The notes under the pieces: generated by a model
Told to the model about the DNA's origin: nothing
The model's database searches: none
Seen by the model: only the letters and a program-made list of their open reading frames with translations
Origin: Sediminibacterium ginsengisoli
GTDB taxonomy: Bacteria; Bacteroidota; Bacteroidia; Chitinophagales; Chitinophagaceae
Direction: 5' to 3'
NCBI RefSeq assembly: GCF_900167075.1
Contig: NZ_FUWH01000003.1
Span: 186,001-250,000 of the forward strand
DNA length: 64,000 nt
Translations under genes and position numbers: made by a program
Shown: one piece after another, positions 1 to 8,566 of the stretch
Layout: each line of letters begins with the position of its first letter
How positions within the stretch are numbered: position 1 is the first letter of the stretch

Positions 1-807
1 CTTAAGTACCGTATCCGCCACTTCCTGTTTGTTATACGATACCCTGAAATAATGCCTTTGTTTTACATCCGGGCGATAAGAATAGGTGAAATCAAAACGA
101 AGATTTCGCCTTGCAACATCATTCTGCTTATAAAAAAGCTGTTTGTTATTGCCCGTGCCATAGTTCACTTCTTTCTGTGTGCCATAAATAAAACCCACAT
201 TGAACCCGCTTTTCAGCTTGCGGTCGAAGAAAGGCATATCGTAGCGGAGCGTTACCTGCTGTGTATAACCGGTGATCAGCCAGACATCCAGGTTATCGTT
301 TCTCCCGGTTACATTGTTCTGGATGAATTTGATCCCGTAATTCACACGCTCCAGGCTTCGGTGCTGGTCTACCCACCATTGGTTGAAATTGCGGTCTACC
401 AGCTTGAAATAAGGTAAAGGAAAAAAATACCAGCGTTCTTTCAGATCGATCTTTATGTCGGCTATGTTGCCGTACAGATCAGAAATATAAACATTCACAT
501 CCACAAACAGCAGTGTATTCATGATCTGCTGTCTGGCAAGCTCCAGTTGTTTGCCCAATTGTTCCGTACCAAGCGTATCGCCTTCGCGGAAAGGAACTTC
601 GCGCATAACGATAAAATCCCGGGTACGCTTGTTTCCCGACATGCTGATCTTCCTGATCACGATCTGTTTTGCGGGTACGGCGATACTGTCTGCTTCTGCC
701 GCTTTTGTTTCCTGCGCTGCAGCATCGAGGCCTGATAAGAGAAGGAATGTGAAGAGGAAAATAACCCTGTGCGTGTATTTGCTGTATTTCTTTTTTTCCT
801 CGGTCAT
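1..807 (-). CDS. Omp85/BamA-type outer membrane protein, N-terminal part (cut by left edge)
   Basis: The reading frame is open from the ATG at 807 to the window edge, giving the first 269 residues. A short basic N-terminus precedes a hydrophobic stretch (about residues 14-31), consistent with a signal peptide. A POTRA-like segment follows (about 46-115, starting IVIRKISMSGNKRTRDFI). After that come alternating aromatic strands typical of a barrel start, with the segments RWYFFPLPYFKLVDRNFNQW and RSLERVNYGIKF. This arrangement is characteristic of Omp85-family assembly proteins of the outer membrane (BamA/TamA relatives). Only one POTRA is visible, fewer than the five of classical BamA, so a reduced Omp85 protein is more likely than BamA itself. 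The barrel is outside the window. It lies 34 bp downstream of the CBS gene on the same strand. Confidence 0.78.
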   Translation of the reverse strand, partial: MTEEKKKYSKYTHRVIFLFTFLLLSGLDAAAQETKAAEADSIAVPAKQIVIRKISMSGNKRTRDFIVMREVPFREGDTLGTEQLGKQLELARQQIMNTLLFVDVNVYISDLYGNIADIKIDLKERWYFFPLPYFKLVDRNFNQWWVDQHRSLERVNYGIKFIQNNVTGRNDNLDVWLITGYTQQVTLRYDMPFFDRKLKSGFNVGFIYGTQKEVNYGTGNNKQLFYKQNDVARRNLRFDFTYSYRPDVKQRHYFRVSYNKQEVADTVLK

Positions 808-841
808 AATAAATGCTGCGTCACCTGAACATGTAGACGTA

Positions 842-1501
842 TTATATATTCAGGTATGCAATAAGATGGTTGTAGTTTTCTTTCAGTTCGTTGGCGTATT
901 GCTCTTCGCCGAAATAATAGCGTACAACATATTCGTACCGCTGGAAAGTTGCTACGATATCGGATATTTCTATCCGGTTGATCTTTATGGTTATAATAAC
1001 CATGCCCGTTTCTGGCTCGGTATATGTATTCAATTGCGTGATATAGGCATCGTTGGTTTCCACCAGCCTGCTGATCTCACCAAAGGAAAAATTTCTTTTA
1101 TCCGTTTCCAGCACAATCACACCGCCCTTGTCGTTATTGCCTACAAAAGCCGAAAGATGACGGAGCAGATCATGTTCTGAGATCACACCTGCCAGTCCGC
1201 CCTGCTCGTTCAGCACCGGCACCAACGATAACTGGTACTCCGAAGCGATCTTAAGCGCCACCAGGAAGTGCTCTTCGGCCCTCACTGCTGCTTTCAGCAA
1301 TGATTGCTGTATGGCTGCTATGGGTCCTTGTTCGTCGGCATCCAGCAACTCTCCCTTCTCTATCAGCCCGGCATATTTATCTTCTGCCAGCACCGGCAAA
1401 TGCATTACGTCGTAGTCCTCCATCAACTGCAGGGCAAGCGAAACCTTGTCGAACAGGCCGACAGACGGAAAACCCGTATTTGCCAATTGTGATGCCAGCA
1501 T
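842..1501 (-). CDS. CBS-domain pair protein
   Basis: 219 residues. Two CBS motifs can be read: about residues 10-60 (motif DVMHLPVLAEDKYAGLIEKG) and about 75-125 (LSLVPVLNEQGGLAGVISE). The C-terminal 80 residues (VIVLETDKRNFSFGEISRLV and following) have the beta-alpha-beta character of an ACT-like regulatory fold. CBS pairs usually sense adenosyl nucleotides, and no enzymatic domain is attached, so the protein probably acts as a regulator or partner. In Bacteroidota such genes often sit near NAD kinase and outer-membrane assembly genes; here the next gene is the Omp85-type protein. Ligand and partner cannot be read from the sequence. Confidence 0.85.
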   Translation of the reverse strand: MLASQLANTGFPSVGLFDKVSLALQLMEDYDVMHLPVLAEDKYAGLIEKGELLDADEQGPIAAIQQSLLKAAVRAEEHFLVALKIASEYQLSLVPVLNEQGGLAGVISEHDLLRHLSAFVGNNDKGGVIVLETDKRNFSFGEISRLVETNDAYITQLNTYTEPETGMVIITIKINRIEISDIVATFQRYEYVVRYYFGEEQYANELKENYNHLIAYLNI

Positions 1502-1530
1502 GTGCTGTTTCTTTTCAGTTACGTTAAAAA

Positions 1531-2310
1531 CTAGGCAACAGATTCTGCAGGCTGCTTCATTTTGTTAAGGAAGCCATCCAGGATCTTGTTGAATTCGTCA
1601 GGAACCTCCATCATGGGAGCGTGACCGCATTTGTCTACGAAATGCAGTTCACTGTTCGGTATAAGCCGGTTAAATTCACGGCCGACAAACGGCGGGGTGA
1701 TGGTATCGTTATTTCCCCAGATCAGCAGTGTTGGCTGTTTGATCTGGCTCAGTTCTTCACCCAGGTTATTACGGATGGCACTTTTGGCTAAGGCAATGAT
1801 CTTGATCACTTTGATCCTGTTGCTGGTAATTTCGAATACTTCGTCTACCAGTTCTTTGGTGGCTTTTGCCGGATCGTAGAAAGTGACTTCGGTCTTTTTC
1901 TTGATATACTCATAATCACCTCTCTTCGGGTAGCTGTCGCCCATACCGTTCTCAAAAAGTCCGGAACTGCCTGTCAGGATCAGTGATTTGATCTTTTCAG
2001 GATGTTTGAGGATATGCACCAGCGCCACATGGCCGCCCAGCGAGTTTCCCAGCAGATGTATGTTCTTATACCCCCTGGTCTCAATGAACTTCTGGACATA
2101 TTTTTCCAGTCCGCCCACCGAAGTGTGAAAAATATCAAGGTCGAACAGTGGCAGCATCGGCACTACCACTTTATAATTTTTCTTAAAGTGTTCGATCAGG
2201 TCCATGAAATTACTCAGCGCGCCAAATAACCCGTGCAGCAATACCAGAGGCTCTCCTTCTCCTTCTTCGATGAATCTGAACTTATCTTGTTGTTTTATCT
2301 CGTAATTCAT
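1531..2310 (-). CDS. alpha/beta hydrolase
   Basis: 259 residues with a full alpha/beta-hydrolase core. The oxyanion segment LLHGLFG is near residue 24, the nucleophile elbow GNSLGGH is near residue 88 with Ser as nucleophile, the acid is in the WGNNDTITPP segment near 200, and the catalytic His is in DKCGHAPMMEVP near 228. No signal peptide is visible, so the protein is probably cytoplasmic. The family covers esterases, C-C bond hydrolases and haloperoxidase-like enzymes, and the substrate cannot be inferred. It lies 29 bp upstream of the CBS gene on the same strand and probably shares its transcript. Confidence 0.88.
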   Translation of the reverse strand: MNYEIKQQDKFRFIEEGEGEPLVLLHGLFGALSNFMDLIEHFKKNYKVVVPMLPLFDLDIFHTSVGGLEKYVQKFIETRGYKNIHLLGNSLGGHVALVHILKHPEKIKSLILTGSSGLFENGMGDSYPKRGDYEYIKKKTEVTFYDPAKATKELVDEVFEITSNRIKVIKIIALAKSAIRNNLGEELSQIKQPTLLIWGNNDTITPPFVGREFNRLIPNSELHFVDKCGHAPMMEVPDEFNKILDGFLNKMKQPAESVA

Positions 2311-2384
2311 GTAATCTGTTTCTTATGCAGCAGCATTGGTTGGATACAAATAAAAGGAAATCCGTTCAATAAATAACCAATTGC

Positions 2385-2413
2385 AAAAAAGCATCATGGA
2401 TACATAATGATGC
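2385..2413 (-). terminator. Rho-independent terminator after cvpA
   Basis: On the minus strand a 7-bp stem GCATCAT/ATGATGC (2391-2397 with 2407-2413) is followed directly by six T. It lies about 50 bp past the cvpA stop, separating the yqeY-cvpA genes from the alpha/beta hydrolase. Confidence 0.7.
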
Positions 2414-2464
2414 ATGCTAAAATACTGATTTTACGGCATAAAAATTCCGTTTATACCCGGCCGT

Positions 2465-2992
2465 TTACTTTACATGGTCCGCTACGCGTTCAAAGAATTG
2501 GGTCAGCTGCTCAAACAACCCTTTGAATGCGGGTATTACCACGCCGAATGCATCGATGGCTTTGGGCCCCCATGGTTGTACAAAAGGATAACATGTAGAC
2601 CCTGCGATTGTTTCCTGCCCCACCAGATGCGTGTTTACCGCAAAAAAAAGTACCACGCTGAATACCGTGGTATATAAGCAAGCATACAGCAGTATCCCGA
2701 ATAAACTGTCTGCCCAGCCGAGCATAGCCAGCTGCAGTCCTGCCTTTACCAGCCTGGCACCAAGCCTTACCAGCAGGATCACTACCAGCATTACCAGCGC
2801 AAACGACAGGAACGGCAGCCATGCATTACCCGTTGCACCCAGTTTCCCGGCTACCACTGCAGATAATTTCATGGCCGCCGCCAGTCCTATAACAATGCCC
2901 ACCAGCGAAAATGCTGCCACTACCAGCCCGTTCCGGTAACCTTTTATTACCGCCAGGGCCATCAGTACAATAAAAATCGCATCGATCAGCAT
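2465..2992 (-). CDS. cvpA: CvpA family membrane protein
   Basis: 175 residues with four predicted membrane helices (about 2-18, 24-45, 58-82 and 100-124), followed by a polar C-terminus that ends in an amphipathic helix. The N-terminus MLIDAIFIVLMALAVIKGYR with the Gly-rich second helix is the CvpA hallmark: D-x3-x4-G-x2-G-RNG. The family was named from colicin V production in E. coli, is widespread, and is thought to have a general role in the cell envelope. It is the last gene of a minus-strand group with yqeY and gldC, 13 bp from yqeY. Confidence 0.88.
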   Translation of the reverse strand: MLIDAIFIVLMALAVIKGYRNGLVVAAFSLVGIVIGLAAAMKLSAVVAGKLGATGNAWLPFLSFALVMLVVILLVRLGARLVKAGLQLAMLGWADSLFGILLYACLYTTVFSVVLFFAVNTHLVGQETIAGSTCYPFVQPWGPKAIDAFGVVIPAFKGLFEQLTQFFERVADHVK

Positions 2993-3005
2993 GAATATCC
3001 TGCGC

Positions 3006-3458
3006 TTATTTGCTTAAAAGTTCTTTTACTGCGGCTGAAATAGCTTTTCCATCTGTTTTGCCTGCCAGTTGTTTGGTTGCTACGCCCATTACTTTCCCCA
3101 TATCCTGCGGACCGGCAGCACCTACCGTACTGATGATAGCGGCAATGGCTTCCTTCAAGGCTTCTTCACTCAATTGTTCGGGAAGGAACTTTTCTATTAC
3201 ACTGATCTCTTCCATTTCTTTCTGCGCCAGGTCGGGGCGGTTCTGCTGCTGGTAGATCTCCAGTGAGTCGCGGCGCTGTTTTACCAGTTTCTGCAACAGT
3301 TTCACTTCATTTTCTTCCGGCAGCTGTCCGTTGGCACCCGGTTCGGTCTTGGCTTTGATGATCTCGGCCTTGATCGCGCGCAGCCCACGCAGCAATGCTT
3401 CTTCCTTGTTTTTCATGGCATCTTTCATGCCTGCCATTACTTTTTCTTCTAAACTCAT
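3006..3458 (-). CDS. yqeY: GatB/YqeY domain protein
   Basis: 150 residues covering the complete YqeY family. The N-terminal helical part contains GLRAIKAEIIKAKTEPG, and the C-terminal part resembles the tail domain of GatB, with EQLSEEALKEAI and the glycine motif GPQDMGKVMGVATKQLAGK. The fold matches the tRNA-binding tail of the amidotransferase GatB, but the stand-alone protein has no established reaction. It is in the same direction as gldC (7 bp) and cvpA (13 bp), so the three are probably co-transcribed. Confidence 0.93.
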   Translation of the reverse strand: MSLEEKVMAGMKDAMKNKEEALLRGLRAIKAEIIKAKTEPGANGQLPEENEVKLLQKLVKQRRDSLEIYQQQNRPDLAQKEMEEISVIEKFLPEQLSEEALKEAIAAIISTVGAAGPQDMGKVMGVATKQLAGKTDGKAISAAVKELLSK

Positions 3459-3465
3459 GCTGTGT

Positions 3466-3810
3466 TTATTTATTTTCTTTCAATTGGATATCACGGAATT
3501 TCTGGTAAAATGATTTGGCAAAATTCCTGAGATCATCCACCAGTTCTGTCTGACCGGTTGATCTGCCATAGGAATCTGCCATGCCCATAAAGGTCTGGTA
3601 ATAGAAATCGGCCATTTCATCCACCATCATTTCTTTTGTCCACAGATCGATCCTTAATGCAGATTTGTCTGCCGCATCCCAAAAAGACACCATCATGGCT
3701 TTTGCAGGCTGCATGGCATCTGCAGTACTGTTGGAGGCCGACCAGCTGATGGCCTGTGGTACCTTGGTTTCATCCAATTCTACGTTGATCGATATTGTTG
3801 AGTTGTTCAT
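3466..3810 (-). CDS. gldC: gliding motility protein GldC
   Basis: 114 residues. The start (STISINVELDETKVPQAISW) and the segment ADKSALRIDLWTKEMMVDEM match the GldC family, and the length is the family's usual length. GldC is a small soluble protein found almost only in Bacteroidota and linked to gliding motility; its biochemical role is unknown. A -7-type element at 3842-3849 suggests that it opens the gldC-yqeY-cvpA unit. It is a lineage marker and does not by itself show that the organism glides. Confidence 0.92.
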   Translation of the reverse strand: MNNSTISINVELDETKVPQAISWSASNSTADAMQPAKAMMVSFWDAADKSALRIDLWTKEMMVDEMADFYYQTFMGMADSYGRSTGQTELVDDLRNFAKSFYQKFRDIQLKENK

Positions 3811-3841
3811 ATTTGTTTTTTAATATTCCGGCTATAAAAGG

Positions 3842-3849
3842 CAAAAATA
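3842..3849 (-). promoter_or_regulatory. -7 promoter element upstream of gldC
   Basis: Minus-strand TATTTTTG matches the Bacteroidota TAnnTTTG consensus about 30 bp before the gldC start. No matching TTTG is seen at the -33 position. Confidence 0.45.
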
Positions 3850-3869
3850 AGATGAAACGGGCAGGACGC

Positions 3870-4991
3870 CTATTTTTGACCGGAGACAACCCGTGTAAGG
3901 ATTACCGCAAGCTGATCCGCTGCCGACTGCCAGGTATGCGTTTCAGCCAGTTCTTTACCGGCCCTTACAAAGCGGCTTCGCAGTACTTCATCCTTGTACA
4001 GGGCCAGCATATGTTTACCGATGATTTCCGCGTTCGCGGGATCGGCATATAACACGGCTTCGGCGCCGATCTCCCTTGCCGATGCATGATCCCTGCCAAT
4101 CACCGGCACTTCACTCATCATGGCGTTCAGCATGTTGATGCCATTGGTGTCGGGCAACCCTGCATCAACAAAAGCATAGGCTCCCGCCATCACAGCGCTC
4201 AGCTCTTCTCCGGAAAGCTGGCTGAGGAGCACTACGTCTTCACGGTATTTGTAGCTTTTCAGTTTTTCGGGAAGATCGTGAGGTGCCTGGTGCAGGTCCC
4301 CGGCGATGAGCAGTTTCATACTGCTGTGCTGCCATTTCTTAAAAAAGGAAAAGCCTTTGAGGATATTCAGCAGGTTATTCTGCGGTAAGGATCCGCCGGG
4401 ACAGAAAAAATATTCCATGCCGGATGCATATTGTTCTTTTATGGTTTCTTTTTCCTGCCAGTTCAATACCACACAGCCCGGCGACGGCGCGGCGTGGATC
4501 ACAGAGAATCCGGCATCTGCTATTTTATATTGCTGTACAAGCTGGTCTTTGATACTTTCTGCAGGCACGATGATCGTTGCCGCTTTACGCATGAACAGCG
4601 GCAGGAACCAGCGCCGGTAGCTTTTCTTCAGCCAGGAGAGCGGTACTGTTTGCTGCCCGTCTGCAAATAGCACCTGCGGTATCCGGCTTTTAAGGCTGCA
4701 GTTTCCGTCTGCCTGGATCCATACATCCGGCCGGAAGGCTTTCAGCGCAAGCGGTATTTTTACATCGTACCAGTATTTTAGTGCAAGCGGATGTTCCTTT
4801 CTGAGCGGAACAACAAGGCTGGTCACGTTCGGCGCCTGTATGGGCATAACATGTTCGGGGTGCCGGAAAATAAAAACAAATTCATGTTCCGGGTGCTGCA
4901 GTACCAGCCCGGCAAAAAGCTGCCTGGCATATTCAGCATTTTCATTCAGGAATGATGATCCTGGTATTGCACTGTTAACGGCTATCCGCAT
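3870..4991 (-). CDS. glycosyltransferase, GT4-like (family 1)
   Basis: 373 residues from the ATG at 4991, chosen because it gives the typical beginning MRIAVNSAIPG. A longer frame would need a TTG at 5009. The two-Rossmann GT-B layout is visible: an N-terminal acceptor half, and a C-terminal donor half with FFCPGGSLPQNNLLNILKGF (near 205), LLIAGDL and the terminal motif AGAYAFVDAGLPDTNGINML, with MMSEVPVIGRD placed where E-x7-E nucleotide-sugar residues are expected. It probably transfers a sugar to a cell-envelope glycan, but donor and acceptor are unknown. It is alone between gldC and the DUF885 gene. Confidence 0.83.
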   Translation of the reverse strand: MRIAVNSAIPGSSFLNENAEYARQLFAGLVLQHPEHEFVFIFRHPEHVMPIQAPNVTSLVVPLRKEHPLALKYWYDVKIPLALKAFRPDVWIQADGNCSLKSRIPQVLFADGQQTVPLSWLKKSYRRWFLPLFMRKAATIIVPAESIKDQLVQQYKIADAGFSVIHAAPSPGCVVLNWQEKETIKEQYASGMEYFFCPGGSLPQNNLLNILKGFSFFKKWQHSSMKLLIAGDLHQAPHDLPEKLKSYKYREDVVLLSQLSGEELSAVMAGAYAFVDAGLPDTNGINMLNAMMSEVPVIGRDHASAREIGAEAVLYADPANAEIIGKHMLALYKDEVLRSRFVRAGKELAETHTWQSAADQLAVILTRVVSGQK

Positions 4992-5023
4992 CCGCAAATG
5001 TACCGCCAATAAGCCAAGTTGCC

Positions 5024-6811
5024 TTAATTATCCCATTTGGCGGCCCATTTGTCCATTTTCTTTTCCAGGATATTCAGCGGCATATTGCCATCTTTCAGGA
5101 TTGCATCGTGGAAAGCAGAGAGTTTGAATTTCTCGCCGCCCATTTTCTCGTACCGGCTCCTCAGCTCACGGATCTTCAGTGCACCGATCTTATAACCAAG
5201 TGCCTGCGCCGGGATGCTCATATATCTTTCTATTTCTGCAGTTGCACCTTCTTCACTGATCTGTTCGTTTGCCATCATGTAAGCGATCGCTTCTTCACGG
5301 GTCATGCCTTTTGTGTGCATGGCCACATCCACCACAAGCCTGATGGCACGGTGCATTTCATCGCCAAGGGCGCCCATATACTGGTACGGATCTTTGTACA
5401 GTCCCAGCTCACTTCCGAGGCTTTCGCAATACAGTGCCCAGCCTTCCGCATAAGCATTATTACCGCCGAAACGCCTGAATCTGGGCAGCTGTTTATTTTC
5501 CTGTTGCAGGCTGATCTGGTAATGATGTCCCGGGATCGCTTCGTGCAGGAAAAGACTTTGCATACCGCTGGTGGTATTGAACTGTGTGGGATCGAGGATC
5601 GGAATATAGAAAATACCCGGACGTGTTCCGTCTGCGCCGCCCTGGTTGTACTCTGCACTTGCACTTGCCGCCCGGAATGCTTCCGTTTGCCTGATCTCGA
5701 ACGGTGTTTTCGGTTTCAGCCCGAAGAGTTTTTTCAGGTAGGGGTTCATGGTCTGGTGGATGCTGTCGAACGCCGCCAGTATTTCACCGGCTGTTTTATA
5801 TGGCGTAAAGCGATGGTCCGTTTTCATGTAATTGAAAAAAGCAGCGAGATCTCCCGTAAAACCGGTCTCTGTTTTTACACGTTCCATTTCTTCTTTGATA
5901 CGCTGTACTTCCGAAAGTCCAGTATTGTAGATCTCTTCAGAGGTTTTATCTGTGGTTGTCTGCTGACGTATCAGGAAACGGTAGAATTTTTTACCGTCCG
6001 GGATTTCGCTGATGCCGGTAGTAGTTCTTGCTGCGGGCAGGTATTCTGTTTGCAGAAAGTCTGCCAGGCGTCTGTAGGCCGGTGCCAGTTGTTCCTGTAT
6101 CAGTTTTGTATAGGCTGTGGTCAGCGATGCTTTATCTGCCGCGCTGAACGATGCCGGCAGGTTGGTTACGGGTCCGTAAAACACACTTGCCGTAACGGTT
6201 GTATCCATTGCACGCATCTGGGGGATCATTTTTTCTACCAGTTTCTTCGGCAGCACCGTTCCTTCTTTCATACCCTTTCTGAAGTACACGATCGCGCTGT
6301 CTGCATAGGCCGGAAAAACGGATGCCCGCTGCAGCCAGTCGTTATAATCCTTTACTGTTTTAAAGGGCTGTATCACTGTACCGCTGCCCAGTTGTGCAAA
6401 CAGGAGGTGCATGCTCTGGAACTGGTTCAGGGGCATATAATTATCATGGTAGCTTAGTCCTTCGATATTGATCTGCATTTCTCTTTTGAAGATATCGTAG
6501 CTCAGCTGGTCGTTTGCATTGAGATAATCCCGGTTGAAACGGGTGAGATAAGTGAGATTGGTGCTGTAAAACTCTTTCAGCTTCTTCCGGTAACTGTCTG
6601 TGAAATCGATGTACAGCAGGTTATTGTACCGCTCGTCTCCGTTCAGGGTTGCTTCAACGGGAAAAAGCTGCAGGCGGTCTTCGTAATAGGTATCGAATAA
6701 AGCCGCCAGTTCGCTATTGGCCGCTCCTGTAGGGTTGGTATTGCTCAGGTTGCAGGCTGCCGTTAATAAAACCACTGCGGCCGTTCCTAACTTTTTCATC
6801 ATGCTGTTCAT
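5024..6811 (-). CDS. DUF885 family lipoprotein (putative metallopeptidase)
   Basis: 595 residues. The start at 6811 gives a lipoprotein signal (MNSMMKKLGTAAVVLLTAAC, lipobox LTAAC); the open frame reaches 6976 but overlaps the upstream dehydrogenase. DUF885 signatures are present: HEAIPGHHYQ near residue 470 and EGWALYCESLG near 505, which resemble an HExxH-type zinc site with a glutamate helix. The family is predicted to be peptidases, often outer-membrane or periplasmic in Bacteroidota. The stop is 32 bp from the glycosyltransferase start, and the gene follows the dehydrogenase closely. Confidence 0.87.
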   Translation of the reverse strand: MNSMMKKLGTAAVVLLTAACNLSNTNPTGAANSELAALFDTYYEDRLQLFPVEATLNGDERYNNLLYIDFTDSYRKKLKEFYSTNLTYLTRFNRDYLNANDQLSYDIFKREMQINIEGLSYHDNYMPLNQFQSMHLLFAQLGSGTVIQPFKTVKDYNDWLQRASVFPAYADSAIVYFRKGMKEGTVLPKKLVEKMIPQMRAMDTTVTASVFYGPVTNLPASFSAADKASLTTAYTKLIQEQLAPAYRRLADFLQTEYLPAARTTTGISEIPDGKKFYRFLIRQQTTTDKTSEEIYNTGLSEVQRIKEEMERVKTETGFTGDLAAFFNYMKTDHRFTPYKTAGEILAAFDSIHQTMNPYLKKLFGLKPKTPFEIRQTEAFRAASASAEYNQGGADGTRPGIFYIPILDPTQFNTTSGMQSLFLHEAIPGHHYQISLQQENKQLPRFRRFGGNNAYAEGWALYCESLGSELGLYKDPYQYMGALGDEMHRAIRLVVDVAMHTKGMTREEAIAYMMANEQISEEGATAEIERYMSIPAQALGYKIGALKIRELRSRYEKMGGEKFKLSAFHDAILKDGNMPLNILEKKMDKWAAKWDN

Positions 6812-6846
6812 AGGGAGGTGTTGATAGGTAAACAGTTTTTTGAATA

Positions 6847-7713
6847 TTATTTTGATGACTGGCTTTTGTAACTGTAAAAGCCTTTCCCGCTTTTCCGTCC
6901 GAGTTCGTTTGCATCCACTTTGCTTTTCTGCAATACCGATGGCGTTAGCCGTTCCGGCTTTCCGAGTGCTTCCCATACGATATTACTCACACTGTAGTTG
7001 ATGTCCATCCCGATCAGGTCCATCAGTCTGAATGGACCCATTTTAAAGCCGGAAGCTTCCATCACCGCATCTACATTTTCAATCGTTGCAATACCCTGTT
7101 CTACCATCCGCATGGCTTCCAGGTAATAATGTCTTGCCACACGGTTTACAATAAAGCCGGGGGCATCTTTACAGATCACGGGGGTTTTGCCCATGCGTTT
7201 TGCAATAGCGGCTACCAGCTCCGTTACTTCATCTGTGGTTTGCTCGCTGCGGATCACTTCCACCAGTTTCATCAGGGGCGCAGGGTTGAAAAAGTGCATG
7301 CCTGCGAGTTGTTCCGGGTACTGTAAACCTGCAGCAATCACGTGCACGGGAATAGAAGATGTATTGGTAGCAAAAACCACTGTTGGTTTATTATACCCGG
7401 CAAGCTCTGTAAACAGCGCGATCTTGGCTTCGGGCTTTTCAATAATGGCTTCGATGATGAGGTCGGCTACACAATCTTTGCGCTGCGCCGTAAAACTGAG
7501 CCGCTCCAGTACCTGCATTTTTTCTGCTTCGGATAACCGGCCTTTTTGTACAGAGAGGCTGAGATTTGCGGTAATCGTATTCCTGCTTTTTTCAAGCATC
7601 TGTTCATTCACGTCGAACTGGATGGTGGTAAAGCCGGCCTGTGCCGCAACCTGGGCAATGCCGCTGCCCATGGTTCCTGCACCGCACACGCAAATTGTAT
7701 TTACAGCAATCAT
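6847..7713 (-). CDS. 3-hydroxyacyl-CoA (3-hydroxybutyryl-CoA) dehydrogenase
   Basis: 288 residues, the usual length of single-domain 3-hydroxybutyryl-CoA dehydrogenases. The N-terminal NAD-binding motif is VCGAGTMGSGIAQVAA (residues 9-24). The catalytic region has FATNTSSIPV and GMHFFNPAPLMKLVEVI, with His in HFFNP, and the C-terminal helical dimer domain includes GPFRLMDLIGMD. It oxidises (S)-3-hydroxyacyl-CoA to 3-oxoacyl-CoA with NAD in fatty-acid or butanoate-type metabolism. The next gene downstream on the same strand is the DUF885 protein, without obvious functional link. Confidence 0.94.
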   Translation of the reverse strand: MIAVNTICVCGAGTMGSGIAQVAAQAGFTTIQFDVNEQMLEKSRNTITANLSLSVQKGRLSEAEKMQVLERLSFTAQRKDCVADLIIEAIIEKPEAKIALFTELAGYNKPTVVFATNTSSIPVHVIAAGLQYPEQLAGMHFFNPAPLMKLVEVIRSEQTTDEVTELVAAIAKRMGKTPVICKDAPGFIVNRVARHYYLEAMRMVEQGIATIENVDAVMEASGFKMGPFRLMDLIGMDINYSVSNIVWEALGKPERLTPSVLQKSKVDANELGRKSGKGFYSYKSQSSK

Positions 7714-7809
7714 AATGCAGTGGTTGGTATAACTGCAAGATACTTACATCTTTTCCACTTACCGCATCATTAACAGGATGTACTTTACAGGAAGCCGTAC
7801 TTTTACGGC

Positions 7810-8550
7810 ATGCGAAAGAGTGCACAGCAACTGGACCTGTTCGGTTTTTCCGAAGAACCGCCCGTTACCAAAACGGAGCCGGAAGCTGTGCCATTGCCCG
7901 AACAGCCAGCCAAACCTGCAGATCCGGTAGTATTTGCAGATGCAAGGATCGTGGTGAAGATTAAATCCAAACCCGCACTACCTACGCCTCCTGCAAAGCT
8001 TTCTCCCTTCGCTGAAACTACAGCAGACAAGCCTGTGATGCCCTCTTTAGTTCCGGAGCCAACTGTGGCTACTACAGAGCCAGCTGCCGCTGAGGAAAAA
8101 GAACAACTGGTGATATCGCAAACCGGAACGGTTGCTGCTGTTTTGAAGACTCCAGGCAAGCGGGGGCGTAAATCTTTCCGTGAAATCGATAACGAGGCAG
8201 GGCTGGTGGACATTCCTTCGGATGAAGTGCTGGAGCAGAAATTATATTATTCAATCAGCGAAGTTGCAGGCTGGTTCCATGTGAACACGTCTTTGCTCCG
8301 CTACTGGGAAAATGAGTTTGATATTCTCAAGCCACGCAAGACCAGGAAGGGCGACCGGCTTTTCAGGGTTGAAGATATCCGCAATCTGCAGCTGATCCAC
8401 TATCTTCTCCGTCAGCGTAAATTTTCGATTGAAGGTGCGCGCAATTACCTGCGCCAGAACCGCCAACAGGCCGATATACAATCGCAGCTGGTGCAATCCC
8501 TCACAAAATTCAGGTCTTTTTTATTGGAATTACGGGCTAACTTAGATTAG
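7810..8550 (+). CDS. MerR family transcriptional regulator with long N-terminal tail
   Basis: 246 residues. The MerR winged helix lies at about 145-215 (YYSISEVAGWFHVNTSLLRY, then RKGDRLFRVEDI). The first 140 residues are Pro/Ala/Glu-rich and look disordered, followed by a basic GKRGRKSFREID stretch. Residues 7-11 read QLDLF, the consensus of sliding-clamp-binding peptides. There is no Cys or ligand-binding C-terminus after the HTH, so this is not a metal or drug sensor of the classical kind. MerR-like proteins of this type are common in Bacteroidota without known targets. The thioredoxin-like gene follows after 16 bp, probably in the same transcript. Confidence 0.88.
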   Translation: MRKSAQQLDLFGFSEEPPVTKTEPEAVPLPEQPAKPADPVVFADARIVVKIKSKPALPTPPAKLSPFAETTADKPVMPSLVPEPTVATTEPAAAEEKEQLVISQTGTVAAVLKTPGKRGRKSFREIDNEAGLVDIPSDEVLEQKLYYSISEVAGWFHVNTSLLRYWENEFDILKPRKTRKGDRLFRVEDIRNLQLIHYLLRQRKFSIEGARNYLRQNRQQADIQSQLVQSLTKFRSFLLELRANLD

Positions 8551-8566
8551 CATATACGCTTTGACT

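Noticed and set aside
5108-6457. 449-residue plus-strand frame
   Set aside because: It is antisense to the DUF885 gene, is very rich in Cys, Phe and His, and has no domain; it is a shadow of codon bias.
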